NCBI GenBank assembly: GCA_002350705.1
Contig: DEFH01000009.1
Location: 15,942 to 28,450 of the forward strand
Length of the DNA stretch: 12,509 nt
Source of the DNA: Ruminococcaceae bacterium UBA2857
GTDB lineage: Bacteria; Bacillota; Clostridia; Oscillospirales; Acutalibacteraceae
Reading direction: 5' to 3'
The notes under the pieces are model-generated. The model was not told the DNA's origin. It was given only the letters and a program-made list of their open reading frames with translations, and ran no database searches. The position numbers were made by a program, and so were the translations under genes. Below, piece after piece: positions 1-7,936 of this stretch. Position 1 is the stretch's first letter. Each line of letters starts with the position of its first letter.

Positions 1-140
1 CTGTCGCATAGGCTTCGTATCTTCTCTGATTTTAACATAAAAGTTGGATTTTGTCAATTTTTCAGTAACGGTTTTCACCTCTCTTTCTCTTTAAAAATTA
101 TAAAAGTCAACATATTTTTATAACTTTTTATAAAATCATT
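1..140. other. AT-rich intergenic tail downstream of clpC
   Basis: This region lies behind the clpC stop and is strongly A+T rich. On the minus strand, just after clpC, an 8-bp A/T-only stem (98-105 with 116-123, loop of 10) is followed by ATTTTT. It could be a weak intrinsic terminator, but with no G-C pair I would not call it one. The only other signal is an outward minus-strand promoter, listed separately. No convincing gene is visible. Confidence 0.6.
29..57 (-). promoter_or_regulatory. Sigma-A-type promoter reading out of the window
   Basis: On the minus strand a perfect -35 TTGACA (52-57) is separated by 17 bp from a -10 TAAAAT (29-34). Transcription would run towards position 1, so the gene served lies outside the window. 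Both the spacing and the hexamers fit a housekeeping promoter. It could still be chance in AT-rich DNA. Confidence 0.5.
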
Positions 141-2606
141 TTAACTGTTAAAAGCCTCCGCCACTTCAAAGGTATACCTGCCGTCTTTACAGTCACAGAT
201 CACAGTGTCACCGCTCTTGATACTGCCGTCAAGCATTTTTTCGGAAATCGCATCTTCAATATGCGACTGAATCGCTCTTTTCAGAGGTCTTGCTCCGTAC
301 AGTTCATCAAAACCCGCATCCGCAACGGCTTTAATGGCTTCAGGCCGAAACTCTGCTTGGATATCCAGTTCATTCAGTCTCTTTTCCAAATTCCCGAGAA
401 GATTTTTGGCAATTTCCTGTATATCTTCATTGGTCAGCTTGTTGAACACGATAGTATCGTCTACTCTGTTCAGGAATTCCGGCTTGAACAGCTTTTTCAG
501 TTCGCCAAGCACGGCTTCCCTGATTTTTGCCGTGTCATTGGCAGATGATTCCTCACCGCCAAAGAACCCTAAATTCGTCTGCTTTTCCGTGATAAGCCTT
601 GCTCCCACATTCGATGTCATGATAATCACCGTATTGCGGAAATTGACGTGTCTGCCCTGTGAATCGGTCAGTCTGCCCTCGTCAAGAATCTGCAATAACA
701 TATTGAATACATCCGGATGAGCCTTTTCTATCTCGTCAAACAGGAGAACCGAATACGGATGACGACGTACCATTTCTGTAAGCTGTCCGCCCTCATCATA
801 GCCGACATATCCCGGAGGCGAACCAATCAGCTTGGAAACGGTATGCTTTTCCATGAACTCCGACATATCAAAGCGAATCATGGCATTCTCGTCACCAAAC
901 ATGGCTTGTGCCAGTGCCTTGCAAAGCTCTGTCTTGCCGACACCCGTCGGTCCGAGGAAAATAAAGGAACCGACAGGTCTGTTGGGATCTTTCAAGCCCA
1001 CTCTGCCGCGTCTGATTGCTTTGGCAACGGCTGACACTGCTTCATCCTGTCCGACAATTCTTTCATGAAGAATCTCTTCCAGTTTTAAGAGTCGCTGACT
1101 TTCCTCCTGCGTCAGCTGCACAACAGGAACACCTGTCCAGCTTGAGACAATTTCGGCAATATCTTCCGCATTGACTTCGCCGTTTTTATGCTCATTCTTT
1201 TCCTGCCAGACCTTCTTTTTGCCCTCCAGTTCTTCACGGAGCTTCTTTTCTTCGTCACGGATATGGGCGGCTCTCTCAAAATCCTGCATATTGACGGCTT
1301 CCGCCTTTTCCTGCTCCAGAGACTTGATTTTGTTTTCCATTTCCTGCAAGTCATCGGGGGCTGTGTAAGCTCTCAGACGAACTCTTGACGCTGCTTCATC
1401 TACAAGATCAATCGCTTTGTCGGGCAGAAATCTGTCCGCAATATATCTTGACGAAAGCTTGACGGCTGCATCAATCGCTTCATCTGTAATTTTTACTTTG
1501 TGGTGTGCCTCATACCTGTCACGCAGTCCTCTCAGAATCAGAATTGCTTCTTCTTCGGTAGGCTCGCCCACTGTCACAGGCTGGAAACGTCTTTCCAGAG
1601 CAGCGTCCTTTTCAATATACTTTCTGTACTCATTGATGGTAGTCGCACCGATCACCTGAAAATCTCCTCTTGCAAGAGACGGTTTCAGAATATTGGCTGT
1701 ATCGGCAGAACCCTCTGCCGAGCCTGCACCGATAATCGTATGCAGTTCATCAATGAACAAAATCACATTGCCTGCTTTCTTGACTTCTTCAACGGCACCG
1801 CTGATTCTGTCCTCAAAGTCGCCTCTGTATTTTGTGCCTGCAATCATACTTGTCAGGTCAAGCGATACAATACGCTTGTTTTTGAGCGGTTCGGGAACGT
1901 CTCCCGCAACGATCTTCAAAGCAAGTCCTTCGGCAACGGCTGTCTTGCCGACACCGGGTTCCCCTATCAGACAAGGATTATTCTTGGTACGTCTGGAAAG
2001 AATCTGTATCACTCTTTCAATTTCATTCTGTCTGCCGATAACCGGATCAATGCCGCCTTTGGAAGCAATTTCCGTCAAATCCCGTCCGAATTTATCCAGC
2101 ATTTTTGTTTTGCCGCCCTTGGGCTTAAATTCACTGCCGCCCGAAAATTCCTCTTCAGCGTCATCACGATTGCCCAGTGCTTCATTGAGAGCCTTTACAA
2201 TATCATTGGGACGGACATTCATTTCCTGCAAGAATCTTACCGCATAGCTTTCTCCGTCTGAAATCAGGGCAATCAGAATATGCTCTGTTCCGACATAGTT
2301 ATGTCCCATTTTGGATGCCTGCATGATTGCCGTCTGCAAAACTCTCTTTGTTCTCGGAGTAAAGTCATCGGGAGTCAATTTTGCCTTGTCACCCGTACCG
2401 ATTTCCTCTTTAATCAATTTTTCGAGTGTTTCGGCATTTGCTCCGCACTTGTCGAGAACCGTATAGGCGGCTCCGTCCTCGTTTTGCAGCAAACCCAGCA
2501 GAATGTGTTCACTGCCGATATAAGTGTGTCCCATTTCCTGAGCCGCTTCAATGGCAAGGTTAATGGCATTGTTTGCTTTTTCTGTAAAACCGTTGAACTG
2601 ATACAT
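141..2606 (-). CDS. clpC: ATP-dependent Clp protease ATP-binding subunit ClpC
   Basis: AAA+ unfoldase that feeds substrates, including arginine-phosphorylated proteins, to the ClpP peptidase in the cytoplasm. Numbering from the TTG one codon upstream of the chosen start, two N-terminal Clp-N repeats occupy about 1-145. The first AAA+ module has Walker A GEPGVGKT (216-223) and Walker B VILFIDELH (282-290). A UVR-type middle domain, DFERAAHIRDEEKKL, lies near 443-457; this is typical of ClpC and absent from ClpA. The second AAA+ module has GPTGVGKT (553-560) and VLLFDEIEK (621-629). An LGF tripeptide (680-682) sits where the ClpP-docking loop belongs. At about 821 aa the length is normal for the family. 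I chose the ATG at 2604-2606 because GAGGT lies 7 nt upstream; the preceding TTG is too close. It is the last gene of the ctsR operon, 39 nt after mcsB. All key motifs are intact. Confidence 0.97.
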   Translation of the reverse strand: MYQFNGFTEKANNAINLAIEAAQEMGHTYIGSEHILLGLLQNEDGAAYTVLDKCGANAETLEKLIKEEIGTGDKAKLTPDDFTPRTKRVLQTAIMQASKMGHNYVGTEHILIALISDGESYAVRFLQEMNVRPNDIVKALNEALGNRDDAEEEFSGGSEFKPKGGKTKMLDKFGRDLTEIASKGGIDPVIGRQNEIERVIQILSRRTKNNPCLIGEPGVGKTAVAEGLALKIVAGDVPEPLKNKRIVSLDLTSMIAGTKYRGDFEDRISGAVEEVKKAGNVILFIDELHTIIGAGSAEGSADTANILKPSLARGDFQVIGATTINEYRKYIEKDAALERRFQPVTVGEPTEEEAILILRGLRDRYEAHHKVKITDEAIDAAVKLSSRYIADRFLPDKAIDLVDEAASRVRLRAYTAPDDLQEMENKIKSLEQEKAEAVNMQDFERAAHIRDEEKKLREELEGKKKVWQEKNEHKNGEVNAEDIAEIVSSWTGVPVVQLTQEESQRLLKLEEILHERIVGQDEAVSAVAKAIRRGRVGLKDPNRPVGSFIFLGPTGVGKTELCKALAQAMFGDENAMIRFDMSEFMEKHTVSKLIGSPPGYVGYDEGGQLTEMVRRHPYSVLLFDEIEKAHPDVFNMLLQILDEGRLTDSQGRHVNFRNTVIIMTSNVGARLITEKQTNLGFFGGEESSANDTAKIREAVLGELKKLFKPEFLNRVDDTIVFNKLTNEDIQEIAKNLLGNLEKRLNELDIQAEFRPEAIKAVADAGFDELYGARPLKRAIQSHIEDAISEKMLDGSIKSGDTVICDCKDGRYTFEVAEAFNS

Positions 2607-2645
2607 CAATCATACCTCACTTTCTCATGTTCCATTTTTTACTTT

Positions 2646-3704
2646 TCATTCTTCCAGTCTGTGGCTGGAGGGGACCTGCGGCTGCATTAACGTACTTCGT
2701 ACCAACTCGGCACGAATTCTGTCACGCTCCTGCGGTGTCAGCTTTTTGCCGATATTCTTCATCAGTGTGGCAGGCTGTGCCTCTATGAACAGGCGGTTGA
2801 TTCTGTCAAAACTGATTCCCTGAAAGAATCCTGCTTCCACACCGAAACGCACATTGGAAAGCAACTGCATACATTCATCATTGCTGAGCAGTTTGGAATA
2901 CTGTAAAATACCGTAGGAACGATAAATTCTGTCCTGAACCGTGATATTTTTACTGAGCGTTTCACGGGCGGCACGTTCCTGTGTGATCAGCTGATTGGCA
3001 ATATCACGCAGATTATTGATTGCCTCCTGTTCGGAAATACCCAGCGTGACCTGATTGGAAAGCTGATAAATCGCACCTTTCGGTTCTGTGCCTTCCCCGT
3101 ACATTCCTCTGATGACAAGTCCCAGTTTTGAGAGGGAGGAACTGATTTTTCCCATAGCACCGCTCTCTTTCAATGCCGGCAGATGCAGCATCAAGGATGC
3201 TCTCATGCCTGTTCCGATATTGGTCGGACACTGTGTCAGATAACCCAACTTGTCATTGAAAGCAAACTGTAACTGTTCATCAAGCAAGGTATCAATTTTA
3301 TCCGCCAAGTCATAGGTGCCGTCAAGGTTCATGCCTGCACTGATAACCTGTATTCTGATGTGGTCTTCTTCATTGATCATGATGCTGACGGATTCATCAT
3401 CCAGCAGCAGCAAGCCTCTGCCCTGCCTGTCAGAAATAAACTCCGGACTCACAAGATGTCTTTCCACCAGTGAAACAGCTTCTTCCTGTGTCAGCTCTGA
3501 CATCTGGATATATTCAAAACGGCTTGAAATGGCAGAATGTCCGTCAAGCACGGCTGATTTTACAACAGCCGCAACCTTTCTTTTTTTCTCGTCGCTCAGT
3601 CTGCACGGGAAAGGATATTCCCGGAGATTTCTCGCAAAACGGATCCTTGTACTGATGACAACATCACTGACATCATTCAGTGTATCAAATTTTTTCTCAC
3701 TCAT
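2646..3704 (-). CDS. mcsB: Protein-arginine kinase McsB
   Basis: Guanidino-kinase-fold enzyme that phosphorylates arginines on misfolded proteins and on CtsR, creating the mark read by the ClpC N-domain. Visible family motifs are STRIRFARN (18-26), NEEDHIRIQ (111-119), the conserved segment QCPTNIGTGMRAS (158-170), and TEPKGAIYQLSNQ in the catalytic core. RDRIRA (327-332) matches the RDxxRA phosphoarginine-sensing motif known from Bacillus and Geobacillus McsB, so allosteric activation is probably kept. Length is 352 aa, normal for the family. A GTG at 3720-3722 overlaps the mcsA stop and would add six residues. I prefer the ATG at 3702-3704, because AAAGGA lies 9 nt upstream and the product then starts MSEKKFDT. 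It sits between mcsA and clpC in the operon and needs McsA for full activity. Confidence 0.96.
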   Translation of the reverse strand: MSEKKFDTLNDVSDVVISTRIRFARNLREYPFPCRLSDEKKRKVAAVVKSAVLDGHSAISSRFEYIQMSELTQEEAVSLVERHLVSPEFISDRQGRGLLLLDDESVSIMINEEDHIRIQVISAGMNLDGTYDLADKIDTLLDEQLQFAFNDKLGYLTQCPTNIGTGMRASLMLHLPALKESGAMGKISSSLSKLGLVIRGMYGEGTEPKGAIYQLSNQVTLGISEQEAINNLRDIANQLITQERAARETLSKNITVQDRIYRSYGILQYSKLLSNDECMQLLSNVRFGVEAGFFQGISFDRINRLFIEAQPATLMKNIGKKLTPQERDRIRAELVRSTLMQPQVPSSHRLEE

Positions 3705-3718
3705 CTCTGTCATTCCTT

Positions 3719-4222
3719 TCACGCATTGTCAGCATTGGTTTTTTCAAGCTCTTTGATCCGGTCACGAAGTTCCGCAGCCTTTTCAAATTCCTGTGCTTTG
3801 ACGGCACGTTCCAGCTCCGCACGGAGTTTTATCAGTTCATTTCTGGCTCTCACCTGTGTACCTGCGGAATGTGCCAGTTTTCCCGTGTGAGAGGTTCTTC
3901 CGTGGATTCTCTGCACCGACGGAAGAAGCTCTTCATAAAACACTTCATAGCATTTGGCACAGCCGACCTTGCCTGATTTTGCTATGTCCTCAAAGCTGCT
4001 GCCGCAGCACTGACAGCGTTTCTGCGGTCTGGCGGTGCCTGTAAAGCTGTCCATGAAACTTCCGAAAAGATGGTCAAGGTCAAATCCTATGTTTCCGAAA
4101 AAAGAACCGTAACCCATTTTCTGGGCACATTCGGGACAAAGGTCATATTCTTTGAGTTCTCCGTTTAAAATCGTCTTGATATGTGTAGTTGCCTGTCTTT
4201 TGCCGCATGATTGACACAACAT
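3719..4222 (-). CDS. mcsA: McsA, zinc-binding activator of McsB
   Basis: Adaptor that binds and activates the McsB kinase and modulates CtsR. The 167-aa product has four CxxC pairs that could hold zinc: C3/C6, C29/C32, C70/C73 and C88/C91. It ends in a UVR domain (about 129-160, ELIKLRAELERAVKAQEFEK), a coiled-coil-like helical hairpin also found in UvrB and ClpC. A perfect Shine-Dalgarno CGGAGGT lies 7 nt before the ATG. It follows ctsR by 20 nt, and its stop touches the upstream GTG codon of mcsB, so the genes are transcribed and probably translated as a unit. Length and cysteine layout are as expected for the family. An extra Cys (C72) inside the third pair is a minor variation. Confidence 0.95.
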   Translation of the reverse strand: MLCQSCGKRQATTHIKTILNGELKEYDLCPECAQKMGYGSFFGNIGFDLDHLFGSFMDSFTGTARPQKRCQCCGSSFEDIAKSGKVGCAKCYEVFYEELLPSVQRIHGRTSHTGKLAHSAGTQVRARNELIKLRAELERAVKAQEFEKAAELRDRIKELEKTNADNA

Positions 4223-4242
4223 AAAAATTACCTCCGTTTGTT

Positions 4243-4704
4243 TCAGTTTTGCAGGATAACAAGTGTTATCAGCATATTTTTCATAATGGCTGCTCTGAGA
4301 GTATCTCTCTGCTCCTGCGGAACATTCGCATAAGCTTTGTCAGACAAAGCCGATGCCATTAACACCCTGTCATATTCCGAAATCATGTTCTGTGCAGACA
4401 TATTGCCAAGAATCGTCTGTGCCGTTGAAGAAGAAATTTTTTCTCCGACGGAATTGACAATGTGCATGATGGCAACACGTCTGTCGGCAGTGACACGGGT
4501 GATTCTGATATAACCGCCTCCGCCTCGCCTGCTCTCTACAATATACCCCTGTTCGGGCGTGAAACGTGACGTAATAACGTAGTTGATCTGACTGGGCACA
4601 CAGCCCAGCATTCCTGCCAGTTCATTTCGCTGAATTTCGGCATTGCCGTCGGTTTCATCCAACATTTTGAGGATATACTGTGCTACTAAGTCGCTCATTT
4701 TCAT
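4243..4704 (-). CDS. ctsR: CtsR, repressor of class III heat-shock genes
   Basis: Dimeric winged-helix repressor that binds tandem RGTCAAA heptads and controls clp genes. The 153-aa product has an N-terminal HTH (about 25-50, NELAGMLGCVPSQINYVITS). This is followed by the glycine-rich wing RRGGGGYIRI (59-68), known from Bacillus and Geobacillus CtsR as the heat-sensing loop, and by a helical C-terminal domain. Three ATGs lie close together (4710, 4704, 4698). I chose 4704 because the weak ribosome site AAGAAG is 8 nt upstream; a longer reading to 4818 would run back through the operator and promoter and is rejected. First gene of the operon, autoregulated through the operator directly upstream. 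The weak ribosome site may keep repressor synthesis low; this is inference. Confidence 0.96.
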   Translation of the reverse strand: MKMSDLVAQYILKMLDETDGNAEIQRNELAGMLGCVPSQINYVITSRFTPEQGYIVESRRGGGGYIRITRVTADRRVAIMHIVNSVGEKISSSTAQTILGNMSAQNMISEYDRVLMASALSDKAYANVPQEQRDTLRAAIMKNMLITLVILQN

Positions 4705-4721
4705 TTTCATCACTTCTTGTC

Positions 4722-4738
4722 TTTGACTTTCTTTGACT
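4722..4738 (-). promoter_or_regulatory. CtsR box, perfect match
   Basis: On the minus strand this reads AGTCAAAGAAAGTCAAA, an exact match to the known CtsR operator RGTCAAA-NAN-RGTCAAA. It starts 3 bp downstream of the ctsR -10 and covers the expected transcription start near 4735, so bound CtsR would block the promoter directly. It forms most of the left arm of the inverted repeat at 4725-4784. Confidence 0.93.
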
Positions 4739-4784
4739 TTGATTATATCCCGAAAGTTAGGAAAGGTCAAAGTCAAAGAAAGTC
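4725..4784. repeat. Perfect 18-bp inverted repeat around the ctsR promoter
   Basis: Left arm GACTTTCTTTGACTTTGA (4725-4742) and right arm TCAAAGTCAAAGAAAGTC (4767-4784) are exact reverse complements, separated by 24 bp holding most of the -10 and the promoter spacer. Both arms are built from CtsR heptads. The right arm contains a second, plus-oriented box, AGTCAAAGAAAGTCGAT (4771-4787), with two mismatches to the consensus. Confidence 0.9.
4742..4770 (-). promoter_or_regulatory. ctsR operon sigma-A promoter
   Basis: On the minus strand, -35 TTGACC (4765-4770), a 17-bp spacer and a perfect -10 TATAAT (4742-4747). The -35 is itself part of a CtsR-like heptad (GGTCAAA on the plus strand), so repressor binding and polymerase binding compete at both ends of the promoter. 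Confidence 0.85.
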
Positions 4785-4916
4785 GATTTTGCGGACACCG
4801 GCAGGCATTTACTGACATTTTCTTTGATATTCTCTGTTTTTCTCATTTTTTCAGAAATTTTACTTTTGACCTTTGATCTTCCAAATTTTTTTCGCACTCT
4901 TTTTACAGAATTAGCC

Positions 4917-4945
4917 TTGACACCAATCCGCTTATGTTGTAAATT
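4917..4945 (+). promoter_or_regulatory. Promoter of the plus-strand carboxypeptidase
   Basis: A perfect -35 TTGACA (4917-4922), 17-bp spacer and weak -10 TAAATT (4940-4945). It lies 20 bp before the start codon, with AAAGGAG at 4952-4958 between. The untranslated leader would be very short. An overlapping alternative -10 in this AT-rich stretch is possible. Confidence 0.5.
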
Positions 4946-4965
4946 GTTATTAAAGGAGTGAGAAT

Positions 4966-6087
4966 ATGAACACGACACCCGCAAATACAAAAAAGAAATC
5001 ATCCAAAAAGCTGATAGTGCTTGTGAGTATTCTGTGCGTTCTCGCACTGGGAAGCGGATTCTTTTATTATCAGCAACAAACCGAAATCCAAAAACAAAAT
5101 GAGCAGCTGCTCCAGGCAGCCGCCCAAAATATGACTCTTCCCGATATTCCGTCTCCCCTTGTTGATTTGGAAAACTTTCTCCCCAACAGTCCCGAATACG
5201 AATCTGACAGAACATTTACTCTGAATGAATCCGAATTTTCCGAAAAGATCCTCAGAAATCTCAAAAACAATGTCAAGGCACAATATGTTGTCCTGTATGA
5301 CCTCTCTACAGACGAAATTCTCTTTGAAAAAAATTCTCTCCAAAAATGCTATCCGGCAAGCACCACCAAGCTTTTAACAGCTGTCGTTGCCTGCCGTATT
5401 ATCAATGATCCCGGTACGGTTATCACCGTCGGCAATGAAATTGAAATGATCGGAGAAGAATCCAGCACTGCCGGACTTGAAAAGGGCATGATGCTGACAT
5501 TTGAAATGCTGATGGATGCTCTCATGCTCCCTTCAGGCAATGATGCCGCTTATACAATGGCGGTCAACTGTGCCAGAATCTTCCAAAATGACAATTCCCT
5601 GTCCAATCAAGAGGCCGTCGAACTTTTTGTGAAACTGATGAATGATGCCGCCTATCAGCTTGGGGCGAAAGATTCCCATTTTATCAATCCTGACGGCTGG
5701 CATGATCCCGGCCATTACACCACCGCACAAGATCTCGCCAAAATTACGGCTTATGCCAGAAGTATTCCTTTAATTGCAGATTCCTGCAAAAAGCATTATG
5801 TGGAATGTAAACTTCTCAGAGGCGGTATGCTGTACTGGGTAAACACCAATTTAATGCTGAATGATTATTACAAATGCTATTCCCCGTACTGTGACGGCAT
5901 GAAAACAGGCTTCACGGATGAAGCAGGAACCTGTGTCATTGCATCGGCTGTCATGGAAGGGCACAATATGATCGCTGTTGTCATGGACGGCTCTGACGGC
6001 TATGCAAAATATGATGATGCCGGCCTACTGTTCCGGTGCGGCTTCAGGCTTTATAATCTGTATTATGCCTTGGCACCGAAAACCTGA
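4966..6087 (+). CDS. Membrane-anchored D-Ala-D-Ala carboxypeptidase (peptidase S11)
   Basis: Penicillin-binding-protein-type DD-peptidase that trims the terminal D-Ala of peptidoglycan stem peptides outside the membrane. The 373-aa product starts with a basic stretch and one hydrophobic segment (about 15-35, KLIVLVSILCVLALGSGFFY). It has no clear cleavage site, so it is probably an N-terminal anchor. A Gln-rich, Pro-containing linker (about 36-90) follows. The catalytic domain holds SxxK as STTK (132-135), SxN as SGN (190-192) and KTG (313-315), all intact and in order. It lacks the C-terminal beta domain of typical PBP5 proteins, unlike its convergent neighbour. The start has AAAGGAG 7 nt upstream. 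It is transcribed divergently from ctsR, but its promoter is well away from the CtsR operator. Its 3' end overlaps the minus-strand gene by 25 nt and no terminator is seen behind it. Confidence 0.9.
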   Translation: MNTTPANTKKKSSKKLIVLVSILCVLALGSGFFYYQQQTEIQKQNEQLLQAAAQNMTLPDIPSPLVDLENFLPNSPEYESDRTFTLNESEFSEKILRNLKNNVKAQYVVLYDLSTDEILFEKNSLQKCYPASTTKLLTAVVACRIINDPGTVITVGNEIEMIGEESSTAGLEKGMMLTFEMLMDALMLPSGNDAAYTMAVNCARIFQNDNSLSNQEAVELFVKLMNDAAYQLGAKDSHFINPDGWHDPGHYTTAQDLAKITAYARSIPLIADSCKKHYVECKLLRGGMLYWVNTNLMLNDYYKCYSPYCDGMKTGFTDEAGTCVIASAVMEGHNMIAVVMDGSDGYAKYDDAGLLFRCGFRLYNLYYALAPKT

Positions 6088-7226
6088 CTTCCCGCAATAC
6101 TGCGGAACAACATCCCGAAAATTTTCCAGAAATGGATTTCTTCCACCGAATCTGCGGCGGTAATCGGATACTCTGCTATCTGTTTACCGTCGCTTTTATA
6201 TATGAGCTTGCCAAGCACGGCTCCTTTTTTGACAGGTGCCTCTGTTTCCTGCGGCAGAACAATTTCCGAAGTAATTTTTTCCGCCTTGCCTTTCTGAATC
6301 AGAAAGGCTTTGTCTGCTTTGGCACTCGTCAGCACTTTATCGGTCATACCGTTTTTAACGGGAATTTCCCTGAGAGCCTCATCGGGCACTTTCGGTGTAT
6401 ACATTCCGTAATTCGCAAAACCGTAATCCAGCAGTTTGGCGGCATCTGTAAAACGGTCTTTTCCTGTCGCACTGCCCAGAACAACGGCTATCAGACTCAG
6501 CCCGTCACGTTCTGCCGTCGCACTGATACAGCTTCCCGCCTGTGAAGTCGTGCCCGTTTTCAAGCCTGTGATCCCTTGATAACTTTTCAAAAGCTTGTTG
6601 GTATTGACAAGCTGTGTTTTTCCTCCACGCAGGCTGTCCATCCATATACGGCTGTAATCATAGATTTTTTTGTGCCGTATCAGTTCCCTTGACATTACCG
6701 CCACATCATAGGCACTTGTCACATGACCTTCTTCATCCAGTCCGTTGCAGTTTTTGAAAACGGTTTCTTTCATGCCGAGAGATTTTGCCTTTTTGTTCAT
6801 CTGCATCACAAACTCTTCCTCTGTGCCGCATATATGCTCCGCCAGTGCCACAGCCGCATCATTGGCACTGGCTACGATAGTAGCCTTGACCATTTCATCT
6901 ACCGTCATCGTTTCCCCCGGCTCCAGCCATATATCCGAACCGCCCATGGAAGAAGCGTGTTCCGATGCCGTAACCGTATCCGTCCATGCAATTTTTTTGC
7001 TGTCCAGTGCCTCCATGACAAGCGTCAGCGTCATGACTTTCGTGATAGACGCACAGGCTCTCACTTCATGAGCATTTTTTTCATACAGGACACGTCCTGT
7101 TTCCGCATCCATCAGAACGGCTGACGGTGCTGTGATCTCACTGTCCGACAATGCCTGCACCTGCATAGATACAGGCATTATCAGCAATACTGCCAATATC
7201 ACACATACTCTCTTTAAAAAAAACAT
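6063..7226 (-). CDS. dacF: Secreted D-alanyl-D-alanine carboxypeptidase, DacF/PBP5-like
   Basis: Low-molecular-mass PBP that removes terminal D-Ala from peptidoglycan. The 387-aa product has a signal peptide (MFFLKRVCVILAVLLIMPVSM, likely cut after QVQA near 25). The S11 catalytic domain has SITK (60-63), SAN (120-122) and KTG (223-225). A PBP5_C-type beta domain (about 280-365) follows, then an amphipathic tail (FWKIFGMLFRSI) of the kind that attaches these enzymes to the membrane face. I chose the ATG at 7224-7226 because GGGAGGTG ends 4 nt upstream; a start at 7244 would place the ribosome site inside the gene. It lies 63 nt behind maf, probably by read-through. A 7-bp inverted repeat (7240-7246 with 7258-7264) precedes the ribosome site and has no T-run. 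The dacF name is by overall likeness to the sporulation-type paralog; dacA or dacB are possible. Confidence 0.9.
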   Translation of the reverse strand: MFFLKRVCVILAVLLIMPVSMQVQALSDSEITAPSAVLMDAETGRVLYEKNAHEVRACASITKVMTLTLVMEALDSKKIAWTDTVTASEHASSMGGSDIWLEPGETMTVDEMVKATIVASANDAAVALAEHICGTEEEFVMQMNKKAKSLGMKETVFKNCNGLDEEGHVTSAYDVAVMSRELIRHKKIYDYSRIWMDSLRGGKTQLVNTNKLLKSYQGITGLKTGTTSQAGSCISATAERDGLSLIAVVLGSATGKDRFTDAAKLLDYGFANYGMYTPKVPDEALREIPVKNGMTDKVLTSAKADKAFLIQKGKAEKITSEIVLPQETEAPVKKGAVLGKLIYKSDGKQIAEYPITAADSVEEIHFWKIFGMLFRSIAGSQVFGAKA

Positions 7227-7289
7227 ACTGCACCTCCCAAGCATATCTTTTCAAAATATATGCTCAAAAGTTGCAGTCTATTAAAAAAA

Positions 7290-7919
7290 TTATTTTTTCT
7301 TTCTTCTGCGGCTCTTGTTTTCAGAATTGCCGTCTGCGTCAACGCTGAAATCCTGATTCATGAATTCCTCAATTTCACGTTTCAAACGGGCTATCGGCAG
7401 GCCTACAATATTGTAATAATCTCCTTTAATGCCCTTGATGAATAATGCGGCAGTTCCCTGTATGCCATAGCCGCCTGCTTTATCATAGGGCTCAGGTGTT
7501 TCCACATACTCTTCGATTTCCTCATCCGTCAGCGGATAAAATTCCACCTCTGTTGCCTCTGAAAAGCTGAAATGCTTCTCCATATAAAATAAACTACAGC
7601 CTGTAATGACTCTATGAACACGTCCCGACAGCATTTTCATCATGTCCCGTGCATCGCTTGTGGAACGTGGTTTGTTGAGAATCGCTCCGTCTACAATCAC
7701 AGAGGTATCACAGCCTATTACCAGTGATTTGCGGTAAGCCTTCGCAACGGATTCCGCTTTTCTCTCCGCAAGATACTGCGGACAGTTTTCCACACCCAAT
7801 TCTTTCGGCACAAGTTCTCTCAGTCTGGACGGTATCACCCGAAACGTCGGATACACTCTTGCAAGCAGTTCCTTTCTTCTGGGCGATGCCGATGCCAGTA
7901 TAATATCTTTTGCTTCCAT
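7290..7919 (-). CDS. maf: Maf-family nucleotide pyrophosphatase
   Basis: House-cleaning enzyme that hydrolyses non-canonical or modified nucleoside triphosphates (dTTP/UTP type in many members) to the monophosphate and pyrophosphate. The 209-aa product opens with LASASPRRKELL (8-19), the family signature. It continues with ERKAESVA (52-59), the GCDT motif with the catalytic Asp at 71, KPRS (83-86), and YGIQG (151-155), followed by KGDYYNIVGLPI. A basic tail SRRRKKK follows the normal C-terminus and looks family-specific. An ATG at 7926-7928 is only 2 nt from GGAGG and the one at 7917-7919 is 11 nt from it; I prefer the latter, though either is possible. It starts 17 nt after the rsmI stop in the trmN6-rsmI-maf cluster. 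Confidence 0.93.
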   Translation of the reverse strand: MEAKDIILASASPRRKELLARVYPTFRVIPSRLRELVPKELGVENCPQYLAERKAESVAKAYRKSLVIGCDTSVIVDGAILNKPRSTSDARDMMKMLSGRVHRVITGCSLFYMEKHFSFSEATEVEFYPLTDEEIEEYVETPEPYDKAGGYGIQGTAALFIKGIKGDYYNIVGLPIARLKREIEEFMNQDFSVDADGNSENKSRRRKKK

Positions 7920-7936
7920 GTACTTCATTTCCTCCG

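Noticed and set aside
1..78. Open minus-strand frame from a GTG at 76-78 to the window edge
   Set aside because: Only 26 codons are visible, the AGAGAGG motif overlaps the start itself, and a promoter (29-57) lies inside it.
1500..2261. 253-codon plus-strand open frame across clpC
   Set aside because: It is antisense to a fully convincing clpC, has no ribosome site, and its product shows no recognisable motif.
4705..4818. N-terminal extension of CtsR
   Set aside because: It would translate the operator and promoter, and CtsR homologues begin near the chosen ATG.
6090..6107. Terminator hairpin CCGCA-atac-TGCGG after the plus-strand carboxypeptidase
   Set aside because: Five-bp stem with no following T-run on either strand; it lies within dacF coding sequence.
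7240..7264. Riboswitch or attenuator before dacF
   Set aside because: Only a 7-bp A/T-rich inverted repeat with no T-run and no known aptamer pattern.
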